A DNA stretch of 64,000 bases. Source: an uncultured Oscillospiraceae bacterium (GTDB lineage Bacteria; Bacillota; Clostridia; Oscillospirales; Oscillospiraceae). This document shows, piece after piece, positions 8,389 to 16,428 of the stretch (positions within the stretch are counted from its first letter, which is position 1; every line of letters starts with the position of its first letter). The position numbers and the translations under genes were made by a program. The notes beneath the pieces were generated by a model, which was given only the letters and a program-made list of their open reading frames with translations, ran no database searches and was not told the DNA's origin. The stretch covers positions 22,761-86,760 of the forward strand of contig CAJTSQ010000001.1 of NCBI GenBank assembly GCA_910578735.1, written 5' to 3'.

Positions 8389-10377
8389 TTGAACCGAAAA
8401 CTGAATAAGCTGCTTCAGCCCAGCTTTCGGCTGTATTTCATCTGCCTGATCGTCTTCTCCCTGCTGTCCGCCGCCTTCTCCTGGCCGCTGGCCGGGCTGG
8501 AGCTGGCCGTGGTGGCCTGCCTGGGCCTGTACAGCCGGGAGGCCTCCCAACGCCGCCGCCGGGAGATCAACAAATATCTGGACAGCTACACCGGCAACGT
8601 GGACAGCGCCACCAAAGACACCATGGTCAACTCTCCCCTGCCCATGGTCCTCTTTCGCCCGGAGAGCGACGACATTATCTGGACCAACGACCGCTTTCTT
8701 CACCTTACCGACCAGCGGGAGCACCTGTACGACGCCAAGCTGTCCGCCCTCATCCCCGGCTTTGACGCCCATTGGCTGATGGAGGGCAAGTCCCAGTGCC
8801 CCAATGAGGTGACCTATGCCGGCCGGCGCTTTCTGGTCTACGGCCACCTGGTGCGCACCGGAGGCCGGGGGGGCGGGGGTTTTCTGGCCACCACCTACTG
8901 GGTAGACATCACCGAGCTGGCCCAGACCCGGGACCAGTACCAGGCCACCCGCCCGGTAGCCGCCGTACTTCTGCTGGACAACTACGAGGACCTCTTGAAA
9001 AACCTGTCGGAGAACGACCGCTCCACTATCATGGCGGAGATCGACAGCCGAATCGAGAACTGGGTGGCTGACACCGGGGGCATCCTCCGCCGCTACCAGC
9101 GGGAGCGGTATCTCTTTGTCTTTGAACAGCGCCACCTGGGCCGGTTTATCGAGAGCAAATTCGACATTCTGGACGCCATCCATCAGGTGGTCAACCCCAG
9201 CGGCATGAACGCCTCCCTGTCCATCGGCGTGGGCACCGACGGCGACAGCTTCCGGGAGCTGCTGGACTTCGCCAACCTGTCCATCGACATGGCCCTGTCC
9301 CGGGGGGGCGACCAGGCAGTGATCCGCAACAAGTTCACCTTTGAATTCTACGGCGGCCGGTCCAAGGAAACCGAGAAGCGCACCAAGGTAAAAAGCCGGG
9401 TGATGGCCAACGCCCTGTCCTCCCTGGTGTCCGACTCCTCCCAGGTGTTTATCATGGGCCACAAAGCCCCGGACAACGATGCGGTGGGGGCCGCCGCCGG
9501 GGTGTGCGCCCTGTGCCGGAAAAACGGCGTCCCCGCCCATATCATCCGGGAGGCGGGCACCCCCCCCTCTCAGGTACTCATCGACCGGCTCCAGCAGCTG
9601 GCCGAGTACCACGACTGCTTCCTCTCCGCCCAGGAGGCCCTGCTCATCGCGGACAACCGCTCCCTGGTGGTAGTGGTGGACACCAACCGCCCTGAGCAGG
9701 TCCAGGCGTTGGAGATTCTCCAGTCCTGCAACCGGGTGGCCGTCATCGACCACCACCGCCGGGCAGCCACCTATATCGAGGGAGCGGCCCTGAACTACCA
9801 CGAGCCCTACGCCTCCTCCGCCTCCGAGCTGGTCACCGAGCTGCTGCAGTACATCATCGAGCCCAACCACCTGCTCCGGACAGAGGCCGAGGCCCTGCTG
9901 GCCGGCATCGTGCTGGACACCAAGAACTTCACCATGCGCACCGGTGGGCGGACCTTTGAGGCCGCGGCCTTCCTGCGCCGCTCCGGGGCAGACACCGCCG
10001 AGGTGAAAAAGCTGTTTCAGAACGACCTGTCGGGCACCATTGCCAAGTACTCCATCATTCAGAATGCCAAGCTCTACCGGGACAACATCGCCGTGGCCGT
10101 GGCCAGCCGCCCGGTGGGCCGGGTCACCGCCGCCCAGGCGGCGGACGAGCTGCTGAACATCATCGGCATCGATGCCTCCTTCGTCATCTCCCCCGACGGG
10201 GAGCGGGTGAACATCTCAGGCCGCTCCATGGGGGACACCAACGTCCAGCTCATTCTGGAGAAGCTGGGGGGGGGCGGCAACGCCGCCGCCGCCGGCGGGC
10301 AGGTCTCCGGCAAGTCGGTGGACGAGGTGGCCCAGGAGCTGGCACGGGCCATCGACCAGTATCTGGAAGGGGAGTAA
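8389..10377 (+). CDS. gdpP: GdpP-type cyclic-di-AMP phosphodiesterase
   Basis: Membrane phosphodiesterase that hydrolyses c-di-AMP (662 residues). Order of parts: two N-terminal transmembrane helices (about 15-50), a PAS-like region, a degenerate GGDEF domain (about 165-300), a DHH domain with MGHKAPDNDAVG near 356 and DHHRR near 452, and a DHHA1 domain with GGGGNAAAAGG near 627. The order and length match Bacillus GdpP (YybT). The neighbours rplI and dnaB keep the conserved Firmicute order. I chose the TTG start eight bases after AAAGGGGG; an ATG at 8356 would lie only about eight bases from the predicted transcript start. Confidence 0.93.
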   Translation: MNRKLNKLLQPSFRLYFICLIVFSLLSAAFSWPLAGLELAVVACLGLYSREASQRRRREINKYLDSYTGNVDSATKDTMVNSPLPMVLFRPESDDIIWTNDRFLHLTDQREHLYDAKLSALIPGFDAHWLMEGKSQCPNEVTYAGRRFLVYGHLVRTGGRGGGGFLATTYWVDITELAQTRDQYQATRPVAAVLLLDNYEDLLKNLSENDRSTIMAEIDSRIENWVADTGGILRRYQRERYLFVFEQRHLGRFIESKFDILDAIHQVVNPSGMNASLSIGVGTDGDSFRELLDFANLSIDMALSRGGDQAVIRNKFTFEFYGGRSKETEKRTKVKSRVMANALSSLVSDSSQVFIMGHKAPDNDAVGAAAGVCALCRKNGVPAHIIREAGTPPSQVLIDRLQQLAEYHDCFLSAQEALLIADNRSLVVVVDTNRPEQVQALEILQSCNRVAVIDHHRRAATYIEGAALNYHEPYASSASELVTELLQYIIEPNHLLRTEAEALLAGIVLDTKNFTMRTGGRTFEAAAFLRRSGADTAEVKKLFQNDLSGTIAKYSIIQNAKLYRDNIAVAVASRPVGRVTAAQAADELLNIIGIDASFVISPDGERVNISGRSMGDTNVQLILEKLGGGGNAAAAGGQVSGKSVDEVAQELARAIDQYLEGE

Positions 10378-10379
10378 AA

Positions 10380-10562
10380 AAGCCTCCTTTCAAAAGGAGG
10401 TGCCCCAGTGCGTACACTGGGGCGGAGGATTGCGTTTCGCGAAGCGAAACATGCGAAGCAAATGAGGTCTGTGCCAGCTTTGTTTACTTCGTACATTTTG
10501 GCTTCGCCAAAATACAATCCTCAGTCAGCCTTCGGCTGACAGCTCCTTTCAAAAGGAGCCTT
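10380..10562 (+). repeat. Structured intergenic repeat, copy 1
   Basis: About 183 bp between gdpP and rplI. It opens with AAGCCTCCTTTCAAAAGGAGG, a self-complementary end, then a TGCCCCAGT/ACTGGGGC hairpin, GGAGGATTGCGTTT, a variable centre, the complementary AATCCTC, a TCAGCCTTCGGCTGA hairpin, and CTCCTTTCAAAAGGAGCC. Copies 2 and 3 at 11059 and 38044 share the ends and differ in the centre. No coding capacity was recognised. Confidence 0.85.
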
Positions 10563-10611
10563 TGGTCCAAATCAATCGGATAATATAAGAACTGGAAAGG
10601 ATTTGATTCAC

Positions 10612-11058
10612 ATGAAAGTCATTTTACAGCAGGATGTACGCGGCCAGGGGAAGAAGGGCCAGCTGGTGGAGGTCTCTGACGGCTACGCCCGGAACTTCCT
10701 TCTGCCCAAAAAGCTGGCTGTCACCGCCACGGCGGAAAACGTGAACACCATGAAGCAGCAGGAGAAGGCCAAGAAGGCCCAGGAGGCCGCCGAGAAGGCC
10801 GAGGCCGAGGCCCTGTCCAAGAAGCTGGAGGGGATCATGGTGAAGATCGCCGCCAAATCCGGCGAGGGCGGCCGCCTGTTCGGCGCAGTCACCGGTAAGG
10901 AGGTCTCCGAAGCCCTGGCCGCCCAGCACGCCATTACCATCCCCAAGACCAAGCTGGTGCTGGATGAGCCCATCAAGTCCTGCGGCAGCTACCAGATCAA
11001 GGCCAAGCTGGGCTATGAGATCAGCGGCACCGTCAACGTGTTGGTGGTGGAGGGGTAA
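10612..11058 (+). CDS. rplI: 50S ribosomal protein bL9
   Basis: Large-subunit ribosomal protein L9, 148 residues, the normal length. The N-terminal RNA-binding domain starts MKVILQQDVRGQGKKGQ and carries GYARNFLLPKKLA; an alanine/lysine/glutamate-rich long helix spans about 45-75; the C-terminal domain contains SGEGGRLFGAVT. The ATG matching the universal N-terminus was chosen over a TTG nine bases upstream. Two copies of the same structured repeat lie immediately before and after the gene, separating it from gdpP and dnaB, with which it is normally clustered. Confidence 0.97.
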   Translation: MKVILQQDVRGQGKKGQLVEVSDGYARNFLLPKKLAVTATAENVNTMKQQEKAKKAQEAAEKAEAEALSKKLEGIMVKIAAKSGEGGRLFGAVTGKEVSEALAAQHAITIPKTKLVLDEPIKSCGSYQIKAKLGYEISGTVNVLVVEG

Positions 11059-11278
11059 AAGCCTCCTTTTGAAAGGAGGTGCCCCAGTGGGCACACTGGG
11101 GCGGAGGATTGTATTTCGCCGCACGCGAAATGTATAAAATAAGCAAGGTTTCGAGGACTTTTGTGGGTCGTCGCGCCCCACAGGCGGAGCGGAAACTTCG
11201 TTTACTTCGTATGTTTTGCTTCGCAAAACGCAATCCTCAGTCAGCCTTCGGCTGACAGCCCCTTTCAAAAGGGGCCTT
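11059..11278 (+). repeat. Structured intergenic repeat, copy 2
   Basis: About 220 bp directly after the rplI stop. Same outer hairpins (CCTCCTTTTGAAAGGAGG and CCCCTTTCAAAAGGGG), same CCCCAGT/ACTGGGG hairpin, and GGAGGATTG matched by CAATCCTC across a longer centre than copy 1. Same orientation as copy 1. Confidence 0.85.
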
Positions 11279-11294
11279 TTAAGGAGGTGACCTC

Positions 11295-12653
11295 ATGCCC
11301 ACAGAGACGGACGAATTACTGCTCAAGCAGCTGCCCCACAGCGTGGAGGCGGAGCAGGCGGTTTTAGGTTCCATGCTCATCGACCCCCGGTGTGTCTCCG
11401 AGGTCATCGACAAGCTGCGCACCGACGACTTCTACATCCGCCAGAACAAGGAAATTTACGAGACCGTCTACACCATGTTCAACTACTCCCTCACCATCGA
11501 CCCGGTGACGGTGCTGGAGAACATGAAGCAGAACGGCTATTATGACGAAAACCAGTCCCGGGGCTACATTTTGCAGCTCATGGACACCACCCCCACCGCC
11601 GCCAACGTGGGGGAGTACATCGACATTATCAAGGACAAGACCCTCCTGCGCCGGGTGGCCGAGGCCGCCGGTGACCTGACCGCCATGATTCAGGAGGGCA
11701 CCGCCACCGGGCAGGACATCCTGGAGGCGGCGGAGCAGCGCATCTACTCCATCCGCCAGGGCCGGGCCGCCCGGGGGCTTACCCCCATCTCTGAGGTCCT
11801 TATCGACGTATATGACCGCCTGGAGGAGCTGGCCGCCAGCGACCGGGCTATCCCGGGGCTGTCCACCGGCCTGCGGGACCTGGACCGGGCCATCTCCGGC
11901 CTGAACAACTCCGACCTCATTCTGCTGGCCGCCCGGCCCGGCATGGGCAAGACCTCCATGGCCCTGAACATCCTTCTGGACGCGGGCAAAAAGTCGGGGA
12001 AAAAGGTGGCCTTTTTCTCCCTGGAAATGAGCCGGGAGCAGCTGGCTCTGCGGCTGATTTCCAGCGAGTGCTTTGTGGACAACAAGAAGCTGGTCACCGG
12101 CAAGCTCACCGACGAGGACTGGGAGAGCGTGGCCGCCGCCGCCGACTCCCTCAACCGCTCCACCATCCTTATTGACGACGACTCCAGCGTCACTGTGGCC
12201 GATATCCTGGCCAAGTGCCGCCGGGTGGAGGACCTGGGGCTTATTATCATCGACTACCTTCAGCTGATGCAGTCCGCCGGGGGCAAGTCGGGCAATCGGG
12301 GGGAGAACCGGCAGCAGATTGTGTCCGACATCTCCCGGAGCCTGAAAATCATGGCCAAAGACCTGAATGTCCCCGTGCTGTGCCTGAGCCAGCTGTCCCG
12401 GGCCAACGAGTCCCGGCAGGACAAGCGGCCCATGCTGTCCGACCTGCGGGAGTCGGGGGCCATCGAGCAGGACGCCGATATCGTGCTGTTCCTCTACCGG
12501 GAGGGCTACTACAACGCCGACACCGAAAACCCCAACCTGGCCGAGTGCATCATTGCCAAAAACCGCCACGGCGAGACGGGCAAGGTGGACCTGCAATGGA
12601 CCCCCGAGTTCACCACCTTCACCGATATGGAGTGGCGGCGGGAGGAGTATTAA
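11295..12653 (+). CDS. dnaB: Replicative DNA helicase
   Basis: Hexameric 5'-3' helicase of the replication fork, 452 residues. The N-terminal DnaB domain (about 10-110) begins LPHSVEAEQAVLGSMLID; the C-terminal RecA-like domain carries Walker A ARPGMGKTS near 212, Walker B LGLIIIDYLQLM, and LSQLSRANESR followed by SDLRESGAIEQDAD. AAGGAGGTGACCTC precedes the ATG. No intein is present. It sits after gdpP-rplI as in most Firmicutes and runs into two unknown membrane-protein genes. Confidence 0.97.
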   Translation: MPTETDELLLKQLPHSVEAEQAVLGSMLIDPRCVSEVIDKLRTDDFYIRQNKEIYETVYTMFNYSLTIDPVTVLENMKQNGYYDENQSRGYILQLMDTTPTAANVGEYIDIIKDKTLLRRVAEAAGDLTAMIQEGTATGQDILEAAEQRIYSIRQGRAARGLTPISEVLIDVYDRLEELAASDRAIPGLSTGLRDLDRAISGLNNSDLILLAARPGMGKTSMALNILLDAGKKSGKKVAFFSLEMSREQLALRLISSECFVDNKKLVTGKLTDEDWESVAAAADSLNRSTILIDDDSSVTVADILAKCRRVEDLGLIIIDYLQLMQSAGGKSGNRGENRQQIVSDISRSLKIMAKDLNVPVLCLSQLSRANESRQDKRPMLSDLRESGAIEQDADIVLFLYREGYYNADTENPNLAECIIAKNRHGETGKVDLQWTPEFTTFTDMEWRREEY

Positions 12654-12654
12654 A

Positions 12655-13401
12655 ATGCCCGTTGTGCACATCGACCCGGATCAAGATATGTCCCATGTAT
12701 CCCTGACTTTGGTTATCGGGGCCCCCTTTGCCTCTACAATAGCGACCCTTGGCCTGATTTGGGCCACCGGCGCTGTGCCCTCCCTGCTCTTCCTGCGAAA
12801 CACGGGGGAAAACCCCGCTCTGGACCTGCTGCGGGCTTACCGGACCGGCATCCTGTGCACCTGCATTCTGTGCGTTCTGGCTCCGTTCCTTTTTATCGCG
12901 CTGGATATCCTGCTGTTCCGCCGCTGGGGCCGCAGGATGAAGGCCGACACCATTATGGTGAGTATTCCCTTCGTTATCTGGCTCTCCCTGATTTGTCTGG
13001 TTCTGGTGGTAGTCTGCGCCTGGGCTGGCGCCCTGTGGCGGGCGGAGCTGCCAAAGCTCTGCGTCCAATACAGCGCGGACATCCGGCAGATTGAAACCGG
13101 AGAACTGGAACGAATGACTCTGCTGCTGGATGAGAAGTCCGTCCCAGACCATATGCCCGGCGCTCCATCGGATGACCTGACCCTTCACCGCCGGGGAGCG
13201 GCCGGCCGAGACACCAATTTTGAATGGGTGACCCTCCGCTTTCCCGACGGACTGGACTTCACCCCCGTCCCGGACAGCTTCTGTGTCGTCGGCCAGACCT
13301 GGGGCTGGAACTGGGAGCATGTCCAGCGGTATCAGGTCAGCTATACCTCAAATTTCCATCTGGTGGTGGAGATCACGCCCATCGGGGGTGAGGAGCCATA
13401 G
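12655..13401 (+). CDS. Unknown membrane protein, paralogue 1
   Basis: 248-residue protein I do not recognise. Hydrophobic stretches at about 15-45, 62-85 and 102-127 suggest three or four membrane segments, followed by a soluble C-terminal domain of about 115 residues. It begins one base after the dnaB stop, with GGAGGAG inside the dnaB end, so it is cotranscribed with dnaB. Its last 20 residues (YQVSYTSNFHLVVEITP) are nearly the same as those of the next gene, so the two are tandem paralogues. No catalytic motif is evident. Confidence 0.75.
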   Translation: MPVVHIDPDQDMSHVSLTLVIGAPFASTIATLGLIWATGAVPSLLFLRNTGENPALDLLRAYRTGILCTCILCVLAPFLFIALDILLFRRWGRRMKADTIMVSIPFVIWLSLICLVLVVVCAWAGALWRAELPKLCVQYSADIRQIETGELERMTLLLDEKSVPDHMPGAPSDDLTLHRRGAAGRDTNFEWVTLRFPDGLDFTPVPDSFCVVGQTWGWNWEHVQRYQVSYTSNFHLVVEITPIGGEEP

Positions 13402-14270
13402 ATAATCAACGCGCTGAAATTGAGTCCTATGCCTGGCGGTACATCCGGGAGCTGCTGGCTGGCATCGGCTGGGGCCTGCTGGGCTTTTTCCTGATTCCGC
13501 TGGCCGTCTGCCCGCCCTTTGTGGACTGGCTCAGGACCTCCGCCATGGGGGACGTCTCCCCCGCCCATGACCTTCTCACCGGCTATCTGCGCTCCTACTG
13601 GGGCGTGGTCCTGGTATACGGCGTGGGCGCCGCGCTCCAGGTGCGGCTGATTGTCAGGACGGTCGTCCGCTTTTTCCGAAACCGTCCAGAGGAGAAAAAG
13701 CTGGAGGATCAGCTGGAGAGTGAGTGGATATCCCTCACCTACCTCAGCGGCCCCGGTTTGGACCGGCGGCGGCAGGAGCTGAAAAAACTGCTGGATCAGG
13801 TTAGTGCCGTCGCCGTGGGCAGGTTTATGGGTCTGCTTATCCTGATCGCGCTGCCTGTGATGGTGCTGGCCTGGTATGGCACGGTTCTCTTTGAGGATAC
13901 CCCATCCTCCGCCCCCGTCGCCCCGCAGGTCCATATCCCGGAGCTTCGGGCGGAACTGGAGCAGGTGGAGAGCGGCCATCTGGAGACGGCGGAGGTCTGG
14001 ATCCATCCCAGAGTGGACGCCGGACGCCTGCCAGGCGCGTGGGGGAGCAGCTACCGGAGCCTGGTTTGGAATTATCATGTGGTGGGTTTCGATACCGGCG
14101 GCGAGTGGGTGGAGGTATTTGTGCCCGATGCCATGGGGTTTTCCCTTGATATGGAGCGCCCCTACCGGGAGGGCCAGACCATCCTCTGGAATCTGGGGCA
14201 CGCCCGGCGGTATCACATCAGCTACACTACAAATTTTCATCTGGTAACGGAGATCACACCTGTGGACTGA
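13398..14270 (+). CDS. Unknown membrane protein, paralogue 2 (unusual start)
   Basis: About 290 residues, unrecognised. A membrane helix near residues 20-45 (LLAGIGWGLLGFFLIPLAV), another near 65-80, a charged cytoplasmic stretch, a helix near 140-162, then a soluble domain ending HISYTTNFHLVTEITP, shared with the preceding gene. The frame opens after a stop at 13389. GGTGAGGAG stands just before an ATA codon at 13398, which overlaps the upstream TAG; there is no ATG, GTG or TTG until GTG 13521, which would delete the first helix and has no binding site. The start is therefore uncertain: ATA at 13398, or GTG at 13521. Confidence 0.65.
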   Translation: MDNQRAEIESYAWRYIRELLAGIGWGLLGFFLIPLAVCPPFVDWLRTSAMGDVSPAHDLLTGYLRSYWGVVLVYGVGAALQVRLIVRTVVRFFRNRPEEKKLEDQLESEWISLTYLSGPGLDRRRQELKKLLDQVSAVAVGRFMGLLILIALPVMVLAWYGTVLFEDTPSSAPVAPQVHIPELRAELEQVESGHLETAEVWIHPRVDAGRLPGAWGSSYRSLVWNYHVVGFDTGGEWVEVFVPDAMGFSLDMERPYREGQTILWNLGHARRYHISYTTNFHLVTEITPVD

Positions 14271-14334
14271 CAGGCATCCCGTCGACCAGCGGACGGCCGC
14301 ATGCCGCCCCTACTATAGAAAGGCAGGCCCCGCT

Positions 14335-15726
14335 ATGCTGAGACAGATAGAGCGCTTTATCCGGGCACAGGACCTGATTCCCCCGGGGTCCACGGTGCTG
14401 TGCGCCGTGTCCGGCGGGGCGGACTCGGTTGCCATGCTCCACATTCTCTACCGCCTGCGGAACAGGCTGAACTTCACCCTGGCCGCCGCCCACTACGATC
14501 ACGGCCTCCGCGGGGAAGAATCCCGGCGTGACGCCCGCTTTGTGGCCCAGTTTGTGGAGCTGTGCTGCGGGCGGCAGCGGCTGCCGGACGGGCGGGTCCT
14601 CCCCGCCGTTCCCCTGTTTTCCGGCTCCGGCGATGTGGCCGGCCAGGCCCGCCTCCGGGGCACAGGCGTCGAGGAGACCGCCCGGGACATGCGCTACGCC
14701 TTCCTCCAAGAGGCAGCCGGGAAGGCTGGGGCAGAGCTGATCGCCACCGCCCACACCGCCAACGACAACGCAGAAACCGTTCTCTTCCATCTGGCCCGGG
14801 GCTCCGGCCTGCGGGGCCTGGGGGGGATCCCCCCCAGGCGGGAGAATATTATCCGTCCCCTGCTCACCGTCACCCGGCGTCAGGTGGAGGACTATCTGTT
14901 CTGCCAGGCTCTGCCCCATATGGAGGACAGCTCCAACCAAAACGATGCCTACAGCCGCAACCGCATCCGCCACCAGGTGCTGCCTGTGCTGGAGGAAATC
15001 TCCCCCGGCTTTGCGGACCGGCTGGCGGATACCGCCGCGCTGCTCCGGGCGGACGAAGCCTGCCTGACCGATCTGGCCCAGGCCCTGGCAGACCGGGCCG
15101 TCCCCCAGGACGGCGGGCTGTCTGTGGAGGCGGAGCCCATCGCCTCCGCCCCCGACCCCATCGCCAGCCGGGCCCTCCGGCTGCTGCTGGGCCGCCTGTG
15201 GGGGGGAGACCGGAACTGCTCCGCCGCCCACCTCGATGCTCTGCTGCGGCTGTGCCGGAGCGAAGACCCCTCCGGGGAACTCCACCTCCCCCACAGTACC
15301 AGCGCCCGGCGCCGCTATGACCAACTGCTGCTGGTCCCCCGGCTGGGCCCTATCCCTCTGGCGGCGGGCCCGCTGCCTCTGCCCGGCAGCTTGAATTGCG
15401 GCCCCTGGCTGATTGCCTGCCATGCGGAGGCGTACTGCGGTCAACCCCAGGGCCCCTGGGATTTCTGGCTGGAGCGGCAGTCCGTTTCCCAGCTGGAGAT
15501 ACGCCCCCGCCGCACCGGCGACCGGCTCACCCCTCCGGGGCGGCTGGGCAAGACGGTGAAAAAATGGATGATCGAAGAAAAGCTGCCCCGCTTCCAGCGG
15601 AACGTACTGCCCATCTTCTGCTGCGGTGACCGGATCGCCGCTGTAGCCGGCCTGGGTCCTGACCGGGCCTTCGCCGCCCGGGAGAGACAGTCTGCGTGGC
15701 ATATTGTAATCAGCTCTGTGGAATAG
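14335..15726 (+). CDS. tilS: tRNA(Ile)-lysidine synthase
   Basis: ATP-dependent enzyme that puts lysine on C34 of tRNA-Ile(CAU), so that it reads AUA. 463 residues: N-terminal N-type ATP pyrophosphatase domain with the PP-loop SGGADS near residue 26, HYDHGLRGEESRRDA near 55 and TAHTANDNAETVL near 138; the C-terminal TilS domain ends with RPRRTGDRLTPPGR and KKWMIEEKLP. It precedes hpt and ftsH, the standard Firmicute order. The 64 bases before it contain a partial GC-rich palindrome related to the repeat at 15736. Confidence 0.95.
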   Translation: MLRQIERFIRAQDLIPPGSTVLCAVSGGADSVAMLHILYRLRNRLNFTLAAAHYDHGLRGEESRRDARFVAQFVELCCGRQRLPDGRVLPAVPLFSGSGDVAGQARLRGTGVEETARDMRYAFLQEAAGKAGAELIATAHTANDNAETVLFHLARGSGLRGLGGIPPRRENIIRPLLTVTRRQVEDYLFCQALPHMEDSSNQNDAYSRNRIRHQVLPVLEEISPGFADRLADTAALLRADEACLTDLAQALADRAVPQDGGLSVEAEPIASAPDPIASRALRLLLGRLWGGDRNCSAAHLDALLRLCRSEDPSGELHLPHSTSARRRYDQLLLVPRLGPIPLAAGPLPLPGSLNCGPWLIACHAEAYCGQPQGPWDFWLERQSVSQLEIRPRRTGDRLTPPGRLGKTVKKWMIEEKLPRFQRNVLPIFCCGDRIAAVAGLGPDRAFAARERQSAWHIVISSVE

Positions 15727-15735
15727 ACGCCTTCT

Positions 15736-15791
15736 GTAGGGGCGGACACGGTCCGCCCCTGGTAAATAGGGCGCACGATGTGCGCCCCTAC
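15736..15791. repeat. Twin-hairpin repeat, GTAGGG family
   Basis: 56 bp with ends GTAGGG and CCCTAC. Two short palindromes face each other: GGGGCGGACACGGTCCGCCCC and GGGCGCACGATGTGCGCCC. Same architecture as 37726-37790 and 40844-40914; single halves lie near 14290, 46850 and 51066. Confidence 0.75.
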
Positions 15792-15833
15792 AGGTTGTCT
15801 TCAATACTCAAAAAAGAGAGGAAGAAAATTTCC

Positions 15834-16376
15834 ATGTTAGAGAACGATATTCAGGAGATATTATTCACAGAGGAACAGTTGAAAAACCGGGTGAACGAGA
15901 TCGCCCGGCAGATCGAGACGGATTACGCCGGCAAAGAGATTATGCTCATCAGCGTACTCCGGGGCTCCTTTGTCTTCATGGCCGATCTGTGCCGGGCCAT
16001 CCGCCTGCCCTGCACCCTGGACTTCATGTCTGTATCCTCCTACGGCACGGGCACCACCTCCAGCGGACAGGTGCAAATTACCAAAGACCTGTCAGAGGAC
16101 ATCACCGGCCGCCATGTCATCGTGGTGGAAGACATCCTGGACAGCGGCAACACACTGAACTATCTTCTGAACCTTCTGGAGCACCGCCATCCCGCCTCGG
16201 TTCGCCTGTGCGCCCTGCTGGATAAGCCGGAGCGCCGGACCAAGCCGGTGAAGCTGCACTACTGCGGCTTCACCATCCCCGACGCCTTTGTTGTGGGCTA
16301 CGGCCTGGACTACAGCGAGAAATACCGCAATCTGCCCTACATCGGCGTTCTCAAGCCGGAAGTCTACGGCGGGTGA
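15834..16376 (+). CDS. hpt: Hypoxanthine phosphoribosyltransferase
   Basis: Purine salvage enzyme that makes IMP and GMP from hypoxanthine and guanine with PRPP. 180 residues, normal length. The PRPP-binding motif VIVVEDILDSGNTL lies around residues 95-108; SVLRGSFVFMADL near 42 and FVVGYGLDYSEKYRNLP near the end are typical of bacterial Hpt. AAGAGAGGAAG precedes the ATG. It lies between tilS and ftsH, the usual cluster. Confidence 0.95.
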   Translation: MLENDIQEILFTEEQLKNRVNEIARQIETDYAGKEIMLISVLRGSFVFMADLCRAIRLPCTLDFMSVSSYGTGTTSSGQVQITKDLSEDITGRHVIVVEDILDSGNTLNYLLNLLEHRHPASVRLCALLDKPERRTKPVKLHYCGFTIPDAFVVGYGLDYSEKYRNLPYIGVLKPEVYGG

Positions 16377-16428
16377 CTATGGATATACGGCCCTGTGTCC
16401 CGTTGGGCCGGTCCCATGAAAGGAATTC

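Noticed and set aside
8158..9870. Long upstream extension of the ilvE frame
   Set aside because: It runs antisense through gdpP; the ATG at 8157 with AGGAGGG and its own promoter mark the real start.
10380..11278. CRISPR array or insertion sequence around rplI
   Set aside because: Only two long repeats with a gene between, no short regular repeats, no transposase gene.
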